Origin: Actinacidiphila rubida | Lineage (GTDB): Bacteria; Actinomycetota; Actinomycetes; Streptomycetales; Streptomycetaceae | Length of the DNA stretch: 64,000 nt | Assembly: GCF_900110255.1 (NCBI RefSeq) | Contig: NZ_FODD01000010.1 | Span: 124,001-188,000 of the forward strand | Reading direction: 5' to 3' | Shown: positions 17,218 to 25,923 of the stretch, piece after piece | How positions within the stretch are numbered: position 1 is the stretch's first letter | How the letters are laid out: each line of letters opens with the position of its first letter | Position numbers and translations under genes: made by a program | Notes under the pieces: generated by a model | Told to the model about the DNA's origin: nothing | Seen by the model: only the letters and a program-made list of their open reading frames with translations | The model's database searches: none

Positions 17218-17862
17218 ATGGAACAGTTGCTGAGAGTGATGAACTTCAACGTCTCACGTGACGGCATCGGGGCCGGTGAGCACCAGACCCTGGAGCGCCC
17301 GTTCGGCTGCGACCGGCCGGAGAGGCTCTTCTCGTGGGCCGGCGCCACGGCGAGCTGGCCCACGCGCACCGATCCCGGGGGCAGCCGCGGGCTCGACGAC
17401 TACTTCACCCGCGACTTCCCGCGGAACATCGGCGCCGAGATCATGGGGCGCAACAAGTTCGGCCCCCAGCGCGGCCCGTGGCAGGACCACGAGTGGCAGG
17501 GCTGGTGGGGCGACGAACCGCCCTTCCGCACGCCGGTGTTCGTCATGACGCACCACACGCGCCCGTCGTTCACGCTCTCCGACACCACGTTCCACTTCGT
17601 GACCGGCAGCCCGGCCGCGGTCCTGGAGCAGGCGCGGGAGGCGGCCCAGGGGAAGGACGTCCGGCTCGGCGGCGGTGTGACCACGGTCCGGCAGTTCCTC
17701 GACGCCGACCTCGTGGACACCCTGCACGTGGCGGTGGCGCCGGTGACGCTCGGCTCCGGCCTCCGCCTCTGGGAGTCGCCCGACGAACTCCTCGACCGGT
17801 TCCGGACGGAGGTCGTGCCGAGCCCGAGCGGCGTGGTGCACCACCTGTTTTGGCGCAAGTGA
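17218..17862 (+). CDS. Dihydrofolate reductase-like (RibD C-terminal domain) protein
   Basis: A 214-residue protein of the RibD_C/DHFR-like fold. The tail GGGVTTVRQFLDADLVDTLHVAVAPVTLGSG (in part: GGGVTTVRQFL) is the typical NADPH-binding segment of these reductases, and GAEIMGRNKF precedes it. Actinomycetes carry many such stand-alone copies; physiological substrates are mostly unknown and it should not be taken for a true FolA. ATG at 17218 or 17239 could both serve. Confidence 0.85.
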   Translation: MEQLLRVMNFNVSRDGIGAGEHQTLERPFGCDRPERLFSWAGATASWPTRTDPGGSRGLDDYFTRDFPRNIGAEIMGRNKFGPQRGPWQDHEWQGWWGDEPPFRTPVFVMTHHTRPSFTLSDTTFHFVTGSPAAVLEQAREAAQGKDVRLGGGVTTVRQFLDADLVDTLHVAVAPVTLGSGLRLWESPDELLDRFRTEVVPSPSGVVHHLFWRK

Positions 17863-17899
17863 CACCGGGCAGCTCGGTGGTCCGTGGCTCCCGAGAAGG

Positions 17900-17957
17900 A
17901 CGGCCACCCGGCCCGCACCGGGACCTGGGACGGTCTCGGCGCGGGCCGGGTGGCCGT
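17900..17957. terminator. Bidirectional hairpin between RibD-like and GH3 genes
   Basis: A perfect 17-bp inverted repeat (17900-17916 with 17941-17957) and a 24-base loop lie between two convergent genes. Confidence 0.85.
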
Positions 17958-18004
17958 GGTGCGAACGAGGTGCCGAGGACGCGCGGCGGCCGCGTCCGCG
18001 CTGG

Positions 18005-21000
18005 TCAGGAAGCGGTCGCGGGCATCAGCTGCGCCATGTTGAAGCCGCGGACGTCCTTGCTGGACCCGATGCCGTCACCCCACTGCGTGTAGCCCTTGCG
18101 CACCCCGTTGTCCTTGTCGTTGACGTCCAGCGCGAGGGAGAACACGGTGTTCGCCTCCGGCTGGACCGAGGTGAGGTCGCTCCAGGGGATCGCCAGCTCG
18201 TAGAGGGTGGTGTGGGTCGCCTCGTCCCGGGTCACGGTGGCGGCCGTGTCCGTGACCTGGCCGCTGCCCTCGGTCGGGGCGATCCACCGGTAGACCTGCG
18301 CGCCGAGCGAGGTGAGCGCGGCACCGTACTCGTAGTGCCCGTCGACCGACGCGGTGCTCGGTGCGGCCGACGCGCCCGGCACGCCCGAGGTGGCCGCCCA
18401 CTGGAGGCTGTCGCCCTGCCAGATGTCGGCCCCGGTGGCCGGTTCGGACTGGACGTCGTCGGTCAGGTCGGCGGTGACGTACAGGTGCGTGGCGTCCCAG
18501 TCGAGCCACACCTTGCCCGACAGGTCCGACGCCCCGCCGTACGGCTGCGCGGAGTCCAGCGTCGACCAGGTCCCGTCCGCGGTGGTGGCCAGGTCGACCG
18601 CGGGACCGTCCTGGACCTGCGCCAGCGTCCACGACGAGCCGAGGCTCCTGCCGACCACCGGCAGGAAGGTGACGTGCCCGGAGAAGTCCTCCGAGGACAG
18701 GGCGCCGGAGATGACGCTCGTCACCGTGAACGGGTAGGGCCTGGCGAAACTCACGTCCGTCACCGGCACGTCCACTGTGGCCGACGCCTGGGGGGCGATG
18801 GTCGCGCTGACCGGCTGCGTGCCCGACCTGTCGCCGAGCTTCCACGTGACGGCCGTGACCGTGGTGGGGGTGTCCGACGGGTTGTGCACCACGACCTTCA
18901 GGGACCCGGCCGGCGGGTTCATCCCCGTCACCACCGGGGTGACCTGCTCGGGCGTGGCACCCGAGGTCACGGTGACCGTGCTGACCGCCGCCTCGGAGTA
19001 GGCGCCCGCCCCGCCGGAGAACTTCGCCGTGGCGTCGAGCTCCGCCTTCGTGCCGGGACTCGCGCCGCTCGGCACGCCGACGCTCCAGGTGGCCGTCACC
19101 TTCCGGCCCGGGGCCACACCGGAGAGCGACACCGGTGAGGTCGCCGTCGCCGTCCAGCCGTCCGGTGCCCTGAGGTCCACCGACAGGTCACGGACCGCCT
19201 GCCCGCTGGTGTTGGTGAACGTCGCGGTCGCCGTGACCGTGGTGTCGGGCTTGACAATGGCGGCCGCCTGCAGGGTGAACGGGGCCTGCACCACGATCGG
19301 CGCCGTGCCCGTCACGCCGTCCACCGTCACCTCGATCGACGCCGCACCGGGAGCGCGCGCGGTGACCACCCCGGCGCCGCTGACGGTGGCGACCCCCGGG
19401 TCGCTGCTGCGATAGCTGACGTGCGCCGTGGACAGGTCGGCGAACGACTGGTCGTTGTTCGCCGCTTCGACGATCCCGTCCGCCGGCGCGTGCTGCTGCT
19501 CCAGCGCCGGGTCGGTGTCCGGCGCGATCCACGGGTTGGTCCCGGTCAGGTCCAGGCGGTCACCGGGCCGGAACACGACCTGGCCGGGCTGGACGGTGAC
19601 CGACCGCACCCGCGGGGTGAGGGCCCCCCGCACCCGCACGGTGCCGGAGCCCGCGACGGTGGCCGAGTCCGGTCCGACGCGGAACTGGTAGGCGCCCGGA
19701 CGGACGACCTGCTTCAGGGCACCCTCGTCCCACCGGCTGAGGTCCGCGGCCCTGACGGACAGCGTGACGTGCTCGGTGTGCCCCGGCGCGAGCACGGACG
19801 TCTTCCGGAAGCCCGCCAGCTGCTCCTTCGGCAACTCCGCGCCCGGTGCCGCGAACTGGGGAGCCACGTAGAGCTGCGCGACCGTCGAGCCCGCCACCGT
19901 ACCGGAGTTGGTGACGTCGAACTGCACGCCCACCGTGCCGTCGGCCGAGACGGAACCCGGCCCGATCCGCACGTGCGAGTAGGTGAACCGGGAGTAGGAC
20001 AGGCCGTATCCGAACGGGTACGTCGGCGTACCGGTGAAGTACTGGTAGGTGCGGCCGATTCCGCCGGTCTGCGACGGGGTGAGCCCGTAGTCGTCCATCC
20101 CGGGAAGCTGCGAGCCGTCGGTGAACCAGGTGAAGTCCAGGTGGCCCGAGGGGTTCTGCCGGCCGAAGAGCACCTGGGCGAGTGCGCTGCCCTGGCTCTC
20201 GCCGTTGTAGCCGCTGAACACGATCGCGGGGAAGTCCTTCTGCGCCGCCCGGACGTCGTAGGGTCCGTCGGCCTGCATGACCAGCGCGGTACGGGGGTTG
20301 CCCAGAGCGGCGACCTGGCTGATCAGCGAGTCCTCGTTGCCGGGCAGGGACAGCGACGAGCGGTCGGTGCCCTCGTCGGCCACGCCCATGTCGGAGCCGA
20401 CGAAGACGATCACCAGGTCCGCCGTCCTGGCCGCGGCCTGGGTGGCGGCCGCGCACGAGGCGGGCGTCGTCGCGGTGGTCGAGGTGCCGCAGGCGTCGAA
20501 GGTGACCGTCGCCGACGGATTCGCCGCCCTGACCGCCGCGGTGATCCCCTGCACGGCGTCCACCTTGAGCGTCGGCTTGCCCGAATAGCCGCCCAGCGTC
20601 GTGGTGTTCGCCAGGTCGCCGACGATCACGACGCTGTTCAGCTTCGCGGGGTTCGCGGGCAGCAGGGGTGACGACGTGCCCGCCACCTTGTCGTTCTGGA
20701 GGAGCACCAGGTCCTGCGCGGCGACCTTCTCCGCCAGCGCCTGGTGCTCGGGCGACTCGATCTGCGCCTTGGTGATCTTCGTGTAGGCGACCTTGCCCGC
20801 GGGGTCGAACTCGCCGGTCTGCATGCGGACGGTGAACAGCTTCGTCAGCACGCCGTCGATCACCCCCGGTGTCAGCAGCCCGAGCGAGACCGCCGCGTCG
20901 ATGTTCTGCGGGGTGAGCTCCCCGCCGGCGCAGTTCAGCTGGGTGCCGGCCCGCAGCGCGAACGCCTGCCCGCCCGCGGCCGCCGGAACCTGCCTGCCCG

Positions 21001-22054
21001 TCGCCGTGTTCGTCCACGTCGTGCCGTTGGTCGTCCATCCTGGCGGGGCCCAGTCGTGGCCGCCGGACGAGTAGACGTCACCGATGGCCCCGCAGTCCGA
21101 GGTGGTGTACCCGCCGAACCCGTAGGTCGCCTGGAGCAGTTCGTTCACCGTGTAGGTGTCGGCGGGCGCGGGCGTGCCGTTCACCGCGTTGTACGAGGTC
21201 ATCACCCCGGACACGTGCGCCTTCTCCACCAGGTTCGCGAACTGCTTGGTGTAGTAGTCCCGGATGTTCGCGTCGGTGGTGTTCGCGCTCTGGGTGTGCC
21301 GGCTGTTCTCGTCGTTGTTGAGCGCGTAGTGCTTGGCGGTCGCCGCGACCTTCAGGTACGGGGTCATCGGCCGGCCGGTGAGTGTCTGCCCCTGGTAGCC
21401 GTTGACGAACGCCTCGGCCATCGTGGACGCCAGGTAGGTGTCCTCGCCGAAGGACTCGTTGGTCCGGCCCCAGCGCGGATCGCGGTCCATGTTGACCGTC
21501 GGCGCCCAGAACGTGAGGTCGCCGTAGTCCGACGCGGACGGGCCGATGTTGTTCTGCCCCGTGCCCCACAGCGACTTGTCGAGGAACCCGCGGGCCTCGT
21601 CCGAGATCGCCGTGGTCTCCTGGTACGTCAGCTCCGGGTCCCAGGACATCGTGGACGCGAAGTTCACCGGGAAGCTGGTCGCCGTGACGTCCAGCTCGCC
21701 CTGGCCGCCCGCGGCGGTGTCGGCACCGAGGCGGTTGATGCCGTGCTGCCCCTCGCTCCAGTAGGTGTACCGCTGGACGCCGAGCCGCGGGACGGCCGGC
21801 GCGTCGTTGGTCTGGAGCTGCGCCGTCTTCTCGTCCGGCGTCATCCGCGACACCAGGTCGGCGGCGCGCTCGGCGAACGAGTGGTGGGTGTCCAGGTAGA
21901 CGGGCACCGGCGAGGCCGCGCCCGCCGACGCCGACGTGCCCTGCGGGCTCGCCTGGGCGACAGCCGGGACCCCGGCCACCACGGTCACCGCGACCGCGGC
22001 GGCGAGCAGGCGTCCGGCTGATGTTCCGAGTCTTCGGGATCGTTGCGCCGACAA
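18005..22054 (-). CDS. Secreted multidomain GH3 glycoside hydrolase with CBM9-like module
   Basis: A 1349-residue exported enzyme. TTG at 22054 was chosen because GGAG sits six bases upstream and a signal peptide (SRRLGTSAGRL, then Ala/Val-rich core ending AVAQA) follows. The GH3 catalytic domain spans about 60-370, with WAPTVNMDRDPRWGR and the nucleophile Asp in TTSDCGAIGD. The GH3 C-terminal sandwich and fibronectin-like domain run to about 800. Next come a bacterial Ig-like domain (SVTVDGVTGTAPIVVQ), an NEW3-like domain, and a terminal CBM9/DOMON-like sugar-binding module (last 190 residues). The catalytic motifs resemble the beta-xylosidase/alpha-arabinofuranosidase branch more than cellobiases; specificity is not decided. 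Confidence 0.88.
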   Translation of the reverse strand: MSAQRSRRLGTSAGRLLAAAVAVTVVAGVPAVAQASPQGTSASAGAASPVPVYLDTHHSFAERAADLVSRMTPDEKTAQLQTNDAPAVPRLGVQRYTYWSEGQHGINRLGADTAAGGQGELDVTATSFPVNFASTMSWDPELTYQETTAISDEARGFLDKSLWGTGQNNIGPSASDYGDLTFWAPTVNMDRDPRWGRTNESFGEDTYLASTMAEAFVNGYQGQTLTGRPMTPYLKVAATAKHYALNNDENSRHTQSANTTDANIRDYYTKQFANLVEKAHVSGVMTSYNAVNGTPAPADTYTVNELLQATYGFGGYTTSDCGAIGDVYSSGGHDWAPPGWTTNGTTWTNTATGRQVPAAAGGQAFALRAGTQLNCAGGELTPQNIDAAVSLGLLTPGVIDGVLTKLFTVRMQTGEFDPAGKVAYTKITKAQIESPEHQALAEKVAAQDLVLLQNDKVAGTSSPLLPANPAKLNSVVIVGDLANTTTLGGYSGKPTLKVDAVQGITAAVRAANPSATVTFDACGTSTTATTPASCAAATQAAARTADLVIVFVGSDMGVADEGTDRSSLSLPGNEDSLISQVAALGNPRTALVMQADGPYDVRAAQKDFPAIVFSGYNGESQGSALAQVLFGRQNPSGHLDFTWFTDGSQLPGMDDYGLTPSQTGGIGRTYQYFTGTPTYPFGYGLSYSRFTYSHVRIGPGSVSADGTVGVQFDVTNSGTVAGSTVAQLYVAPQFAAPGAELPKEQLAGFRKTSVLAPGHTEHVTLSVRAADLSRWDEGALKQVVRPGAYQFRVGPDSATVAGSGTVRVRGALTPRVRSVTVQPGQVVFRPGDRLDLTGTNPWIAPDTDPALEQQHAPADGIVEAANNDQSFADLSTAHVSYRSSDPGVATVSGAGVVTARAPGAASIEVTVDGVTGTAPIVVQAPFTLQAAAIVKPDTTVTATATFTNTSGQAVRDLSVDLRAPDGWTATATSPVSLSGVAPGRKVTATWSVGVPSGASPGTKAELDATAKFSGGAGAYSEAAVSTVTVTSGATPEQVTPVVTGMNPPAGSLKVVVHNPSDTPTTVTAVTWKLGDRSGTQPVSATIAPQASATVDVPVTDVSFARPYPFTVTSVISGALSSEDFSGHVTFLPVVGRSLGSSWTLAQVQDGPAVDLATTADGTWSTLDSAQPYGGASDLSGKVWLDWDATHLYVTADLTDDVQSEPATGADIWQGDSLQWAATSGVPGASAAPSTASVDGHYEYGAALTSLGAQVYRWIAPTEGSGQVTDTAATVTRDEATHTTLYELAIPWSDLTSVQPEANTVFSLALDVNDKDNGVRKGYTQWGDGIGSSKDVRGFNMAQLMPATAS

Positions 22055-22061
22055 CGTTGTC
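22050..22061. promoter_or_regulatory. Palindrome overlapping the GH3 start codon
   Basis: GACAACGTTGTC is a perfect 12-bp palindrome that covers the TTG start and part of the ribosome-binding site of the GH3 gene. It has the AACGTT core common in LacI operators but different flanks from the sites near 8479. It may be an operator, or chance. Confidence 0.35.
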
Positions 22062-22186
22062 TCCTTCTTTGCGGAGCACCGCACCGCGGGCTGCCCACCG
22101 ATCTGATGGGAACTCACCCGCACACTGTTCGGCTCGCTGTGAGCAGAAGTCAAGGCTGGGGAATTAGCTGCCGCAGGGGCCGACGA

Positions 22187-22211
22187 GGTGTCAAATAGGC
22201 CTCCTGACACC
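22187..22211. promoter_or_regulatory. Inverted repeat in the GH3-snapalysin intergenic region
   Basis: GGTGTCA and TGACACC form 7-bp arms with an 11-base spacer, within the 438-base gene-free stretch 22055-22492 between divergent secreted-enzyme genes. A regulator-binding site is plausible; nothing else notable was seen in the gap. Confidence 0.35.
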
Positions 22212-22492
22212 GAGATCCGACGGGTAGATCTTGTCGGCCGGGGCGGCGGGAGCGGGTCGGCGCCGGTGGTCGTCGTGCGGCCCGGTGACCGATGATCCGG
22301 CTCCCCTCGCGTCGGGTGAGGCCACTTCTGTCCAACATCGGCGGAAGTCCCTTGCCGAGGCGGACCGCTGGCCGTCGGGGCCGGCGGTTTCCGTCAACAC
22401 CTGCTGCCTCACGGGTACTTGTGGACCCCACTGGCGGCGTGGTGCCCTTGTGGCTTGTTGGGCAACTGATGTCAAGGAGGTGCACGGGTCTG

Positions 22493-23083
22493 ATGATCAA
22501 ACGAATAGTCGCCGTGGCGGCGCTGATCCCGGCCATGCTGGGGACGACCTCGGTTGTCGCCGCGGCGCAGCCCGCGCCCAAGGCGCCCGCGGCGGTGGTC
22601 ACCCTGACCTACGACGCCAGCCGGGCCGGGACCTGGGCCGCGGCCATCACGCAGGGCGTGGCGAACTGGAACAGCGCGGTGCACAACGTGCACCTGCAAC
22701 CGGCGAGTTCACCCGGGTCCGCCGACTACGTCTACGTGGCGACCAGCGGCTGGCCGCAGACGACGCTCGGCCCGATCTTCCCCGGCGGCAGCGGCGAGGT
22801 GGAGCTGGGCCAGGAGGCGATCACCGAGGGATACGACGCCACCCGGATCGCGGCGCACGAGACCGGGCACATCCTCGGGCTGCTCGACCACTACAGCGGC
22901 CCCTGCTCGGAGTTGATGTCCGGCCACGGCCCCGGCACGTCCTGCACCAACGCCAAACCGAACGCGACGGAGGCGGCGCAGGTCGACCGGAACTACGCGA
23001 ACCGTGCGGCGGCCGTGACGCCGCAGCACCGCCAGATCGTGGTCGACGTCTGGTCCGGCGCGGCACTCGTCCGCGACAACTGA
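22493..23083 (+). CDS. snpA: Snapalysin-type secreted neutral metalloprotease (peptidase M7)
   Basis: A 196-residue preprotein. A signal peptide (MIKRIVAVAALIPAMLG..., cleavage near AAAQA) leads to a small zinc protease domain. The family signature HETGHILGLLD is at 122-132, with two zinc histidines, the catalytic Glu and the third ligand Asp of M7, followed by SGPCSELMSG. Mature snapalysins are about 15 kDa, which fits. ATG at 22493 has a near-perfect AAGGAGGTG ten bases upstream. In Streptomyces the gene is often next to a LysR activator (snpR); none is present here. Confidence 0.9.
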   Translation: MIKRIVAVAALIPAMLGTTSVVAAAQPAPKAPAAVVTLTYDASRAGTWAAAITQGVANWNSAVHNVHLQPASSPGSADYVYVATSGWPQTTLGPIFPGGSGEVELGQEAITEGYDATRIAAHETGHILGLLDHYSGPCSELMSGHGPGTSCTNAKPNATEAAQVDRNYANRAAAVTPQHRQIVVDVWSGAALVRDN

Positions 23084-23364
23084 CCCGCTCCGGCGGGCCT
23101 TGCAGCGGCGTGGACCCGGCCGGGCGGGACGGCCCGGCCGGGATGCGCGCGCGGCACCCGCGCGACGTCGAGTCGTCCGCCGGCCGGAGTGACCCCGGCC
23201 GGGCCGGCCCAGGGGCCGTGCCCGCTGAGGGTGGCCGCGAGCGCGCGGACGAGAGCGTTGCCGGCCCCGCCGCCGCCCGACGTCCTCGGCACCGCGCCGG
23301 CCGGGCGGCCGGGATGCGCCGCGCGCCTGACGGCGACGCCCCGGGGTGGACAGGGTCGGCGCGG

Positions 23365-24375
23365 GACAACGTCCGGCGCGCCGACATGGGCGGCCTGGAC
23401 CGGCCCGCGATGCGCGACCGCTACCGGCCGCTGGCCGACCGCGTCGGCTCCGCCGACGACCTGCAGGACGTGCTGCGGGAACTGCGGGGCGAGACCCGGA
23501 CCTCACACACCGGCGTGCTGGCGCCCGCCGCGGGCGGCGACATCGAGCGGGGCCCGGGGACTGCTCGGCGCCGACCTCGAACGCACCTCGAACGCACGCC
23601 GGACGGCGCCTGGCGGGTCGCGCGGATCCTGCCCGGAGAGCCCGGAGAGCCCGGAGAGCCCGGAGAGCCCGGTGACCGCTGGCCGGCGAGCACGCGATCC
23701 GCTACCACGACCTGGTCGCCCGGCAGCGAGCCGCCGTGAGCGAGGCGTCCGGCGGCCGCCTCGGCTACCCGCGGATCCCCGACGTGATGGCCCGGGGCTG
23801 GGCGGAGCTCCGCCGCGACCTGGACACCGAGTTCGCGCGGGACGGCCTGATCGTGGACCTGCGGGACGCCGGCGGCGGCGATGCGTCCCACCTGGTGGCC
23901 GGGAAGGTGGCCCGGCGTCCTCGGCTGGGACGTGTCCCGCTACGGCCGGCCGGCCAGCTGCCCGCGCGAGGCACCGCGCGGGCCCGTCGTGGCGATCACC
24001 GACGGATACGCCTCCTCGGGCGGTGACCTCCTGGCGCAGGCCCTGAAGTCCCTGGGCGTCGCGACCGTGGTCGGCACCCGCACGTGGGGCGGCGTGATCG
24101 GCTGCGACGTCAGGTACCTGCTGGTCGACGGGACCTTGGTGGCGCAGCCGAAGTACGCCGGCTGGTTCGCCGACGCCGGCTGGGGCGTGGCGAACCACGG
24201 CGCCGAGCCGGACGTCGAGGTGACGATCGCGCCGCACGACTGGGCCGCCGGCCGCGACCCGCAGCTCGACGCCGCCGTGAGTCTGGCCACGGAGGCGCAG
24301 GAACAGCACCCTCCGGCGGTTCCGCCCGCCGTCCGAACGGACCCGCCCGGCCCGGAACCGCCGCCGACCCTCGGA
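23365..24375 (+). pseudogene. Decayed tricorn-type protease (peptidase S41) gene
   Basis: Remains of the C-terminal half of a tricorn protease are spread over two frames. RADMGGLDRPAMRDRYRPL and the catalytic Ser-His region GETRTSHTGV read from 23365 to about 23676. The frame then changes, with loss of the PDZ domain, at a 9-bp repeat. EHAIRYHDLVARQRAAVSEA through GGRLGYPRIPDVMARGW and LVAGKVARR follows to about 23916. One extra base then returns to the first frame for LGWDVSRYGRP, the nucleophile region YASSGGD, and WGGVIGCDVRYLLVDGT to DWAAGRDPQLD. The N-terminal beta-propeller half (about 700 residues in intact proteins) is missing, and the reading frame has no stop before the terminator at 24386. 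Sequencing error could explain one shift but not the deletions. Confidence 0.8.
23632..23676 (+). repeat. 9-bp microsatellite in the tricorn pseudogene
   Basis: Four exact units CCCGGAGAG (23632-23667) and a fifth degenerate unit (CCCGGTGAC) encode Gly-Glu-Pro repeats. They sit exactly where the PDZ domain is missing. Confidence 0.85.
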
Positions 24376-24385
24376 CAGAGGACAG

Positions 24386-24419
24386 GGGAGGGGGCCGGCG
24401 CCGCGGCCGGCCCCCTCCC
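24386..24419 (+). terminator. Hairpin after the tricorn pseudogene
   Basis: A perfect 14-bp stem (24386-24399 with 24406-24419) and a six-base loop. It lies inside the run-on reading frame, which shows that the original stop codon was upstream and has been lost. Confidence 0.8.
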
Positions 24420-24509
24420 GTTCGCCTGCCGGCGGCCGCACGGCCACACTGGAAGTACCGGCAGGTGCCGCTGGCGGACCGAGCGATCCGCCGGGAACGG
24501 AGGCAGCCG

Positions 24510-24977
24510 ATGAGCGGGCCGGAAACCCTCCCGCGCAGGACGCACGTCCTCGACCTGGTGGTTCTCGTGCTGGCGGTCGCGGGGCTCGGTATCGACGCGT
24601 ACCTCCACGCCGACCTGGCGTCCCGCTACGACCCGATCATGGCGGACGTCAGCCAGGGGACGCTGTTCCGGCTGGAGGCCGCCTTCGCGGCCCTGGCCGC
24701 ACTGCTGCTCATCATCTGGCGGGGGCGGCTCACCGCGGCGTTCGCGTTCCTCGTCGCGGCGGGTGGGCTGGCGCTGCTGCTCATCTACCGCTTCCACGAC
24801 GTCGGGGCGTGGGGGCCGTTCCCGAACATGTACGAGCCGGTCTGGTACGACAAGAAGGTGATCGCGGTGGTCGCCCAGGCGGTCGCGGCGCTCGCCGCGC
24901 TCTACCTGTTCGTCGTCGGGCCGCGCATCGGGCCCCGCGTCGGGCCGCACCGAGACCGTCGGCCACGCGTGGTGTGA
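24510..24977 (+). CDS. Small integral membrane protein of unknown function
   Basis: A 155-residue protein with four hydrophobic segments: VLDLVVLVLAVAGLGI, LEAAFAALAALLLIIW, LTAAFAFLVAAGGLALLLIY and KVIAVVAQAVAALAALYLFVV. A loop containing WGPFPNMYEPVWYDKK lies between the third and fourth. The layout resembles DoxX-like or other small four-helix membrane proteins of actinomycetes, but no motif settles the family. ATG at 24510 follows CGGAGG. It is alone, bounded by hairpins on both sides. Confidence 0.75.
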   Translation: MSGPETLPRRTHVLDLVVLVLAVAGLGIDAYLHADLASRYDPIMADVSQGTLFRLEAAFAALAALLLIIWRGRLTAAFAFLVAAGGLALLLIYRFHDVGAWGPFPNMYEPVWYDKKVIAVVAQAVAALAALYLFVVGPRIGPRVGPHRDRRPRVV

Positions 24978-24989
24978 GGCGCCGCGACG

Positions 24990-25029
24990 ACGGGCGCGGG
25001 CGCGCGGAACACCGCGCACCCGCGCCCGT
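24990..25029. terminator. Bidirectional hairpin before the ABC permease operon end
   Basis: An 18-bp stem with one mismatch (24990-25007 with 25012-25029) and a four-base loop between convergent genes; it ends the D-arabinan-type operon on the minus strand. Confidence 0.8.
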
Positions 25030-25038
25030 GCCGTGCGC

Positions 25039-25923
25039 CTACTTGAGTCCCGAGGTCTTGATGGACTCCACGATCTGCCGCTGGAAGGCGAAGAACAGCA
25101 CCAGCATCGGGATCGCGGCGACCGTGGCCGCCGCCAGGATGTAGTTCCAGTTCGACGTGTACTGGCTCTGGAACGCCGAGATGCCCAACTGCACCACCGT
25201 GAGATCGGGGTTGTTGGTGGCGACCAGCGGCCAGACGAACGCGTTCCAGTTGGCGAGGAAGAAGAACACCGCCAGCGCCGCCAGGATCGGCCGGGACAGC
25301 GGCAGCACCACCGACCAGTACACGCGCCAGTAGCCGCACCCGTCGATGACGGCCGCCTCCTCCAGCTCCCGCGGCAGTCCCAGGTAGAACTGCCGCAGCA
25401 GGAAGATGCCGAAGGCGTTGAAGATCGCCGGGATGATCAGTCCCGCGTAGCTGTCCAGCAGGTGCAGCTGCCGGGCCACCAGGAACAGCGGGATGAGCAC
25501 CACCGGCGCCGTCACCAGCAGGGTCGCGAAGATCGCGCCGAACAGCACGTCGCGCCCGGGGAACCGGAGCCGCGCCAGCGCGTACGCGGCCATCGAGTGG
25601 AAGAAGAGCGCGGCGATCGTGACCACCGCCGAGATGAAGAAGCTGTTCAGCAGGTACCGGGTGAACGGGACCTGCGTGAAGACGTACTGGTAGTTGTGCC
25701 AGGTGACGTGGTGCGGGATCAGCTTCCCGTCGGTCACCTGGTCGCGGGTCTTGAGGGAGCCCGTGACCATGTACAGCAGCGGCAGCACCGCCAGGACCGC
25801 GAGCACGGCCGCCAGCACCACCAGCCCGATCCGGCCGCCGCGCAGGCGCCCGCCCCGCCCCCGTCCGCCGGGGACCGCCTGCCGCGGCTCCGTCGCCGTC
25901 GCCGTCGCCGTCTCACTCGCCAT
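25039..25923 (-). CDS. Sugar ABC transporter permease (MalG type)
   Basis: A 294-residue permease with six membrane segments and the EAA loop EEAAVIDGCGYWRVYW. The N-terminal tail is basic (PGGRGRGGRLRGGRIG). Its start overlaps the preceding permease gene by 11 bases. It is the last gene of the GH172-binding protein-permease-permease operon and should form the import channel for the oligosaccharide delivered by the lipoprotein. No ATPase gene is present; a shared ATPase is expected. Confidence 0.92.
   Translation of the reverse strand: MASETATATATEPRQAVPGGRGRGGRLRGGRIGLVVLAAVLAVLAVLPLLYMVTGSLKTRDQVTDGKLIPHHVTWHNYQYVFTQVPFTRYLLNSFFISAVVTIAALFFHSMAAYALARLRFPGRDVLFGAIFATLLVTAPVVLIPLFLVARQLHLLDSYAGLIIPAIFNAFGIFLLRQFYLGLPRELEEAAVIDGCGYWRVYWSVVLPLSRPILAALAVFFFLANWNAFVWPLVATNNPDLTVVQLGISAFQSQYTSNWNYILAAATVAAIPMLVLFFAFQRQIVESIKTSGLK

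Noticed and set aside
22231..23739. A long plus-strand frame read as one protein from before the snapalysin gene
   Set aside because: Its first part is out of frame with the real snapalysin gene; only the last part from 23365 matches a family and was treated as the tricorn remnant.
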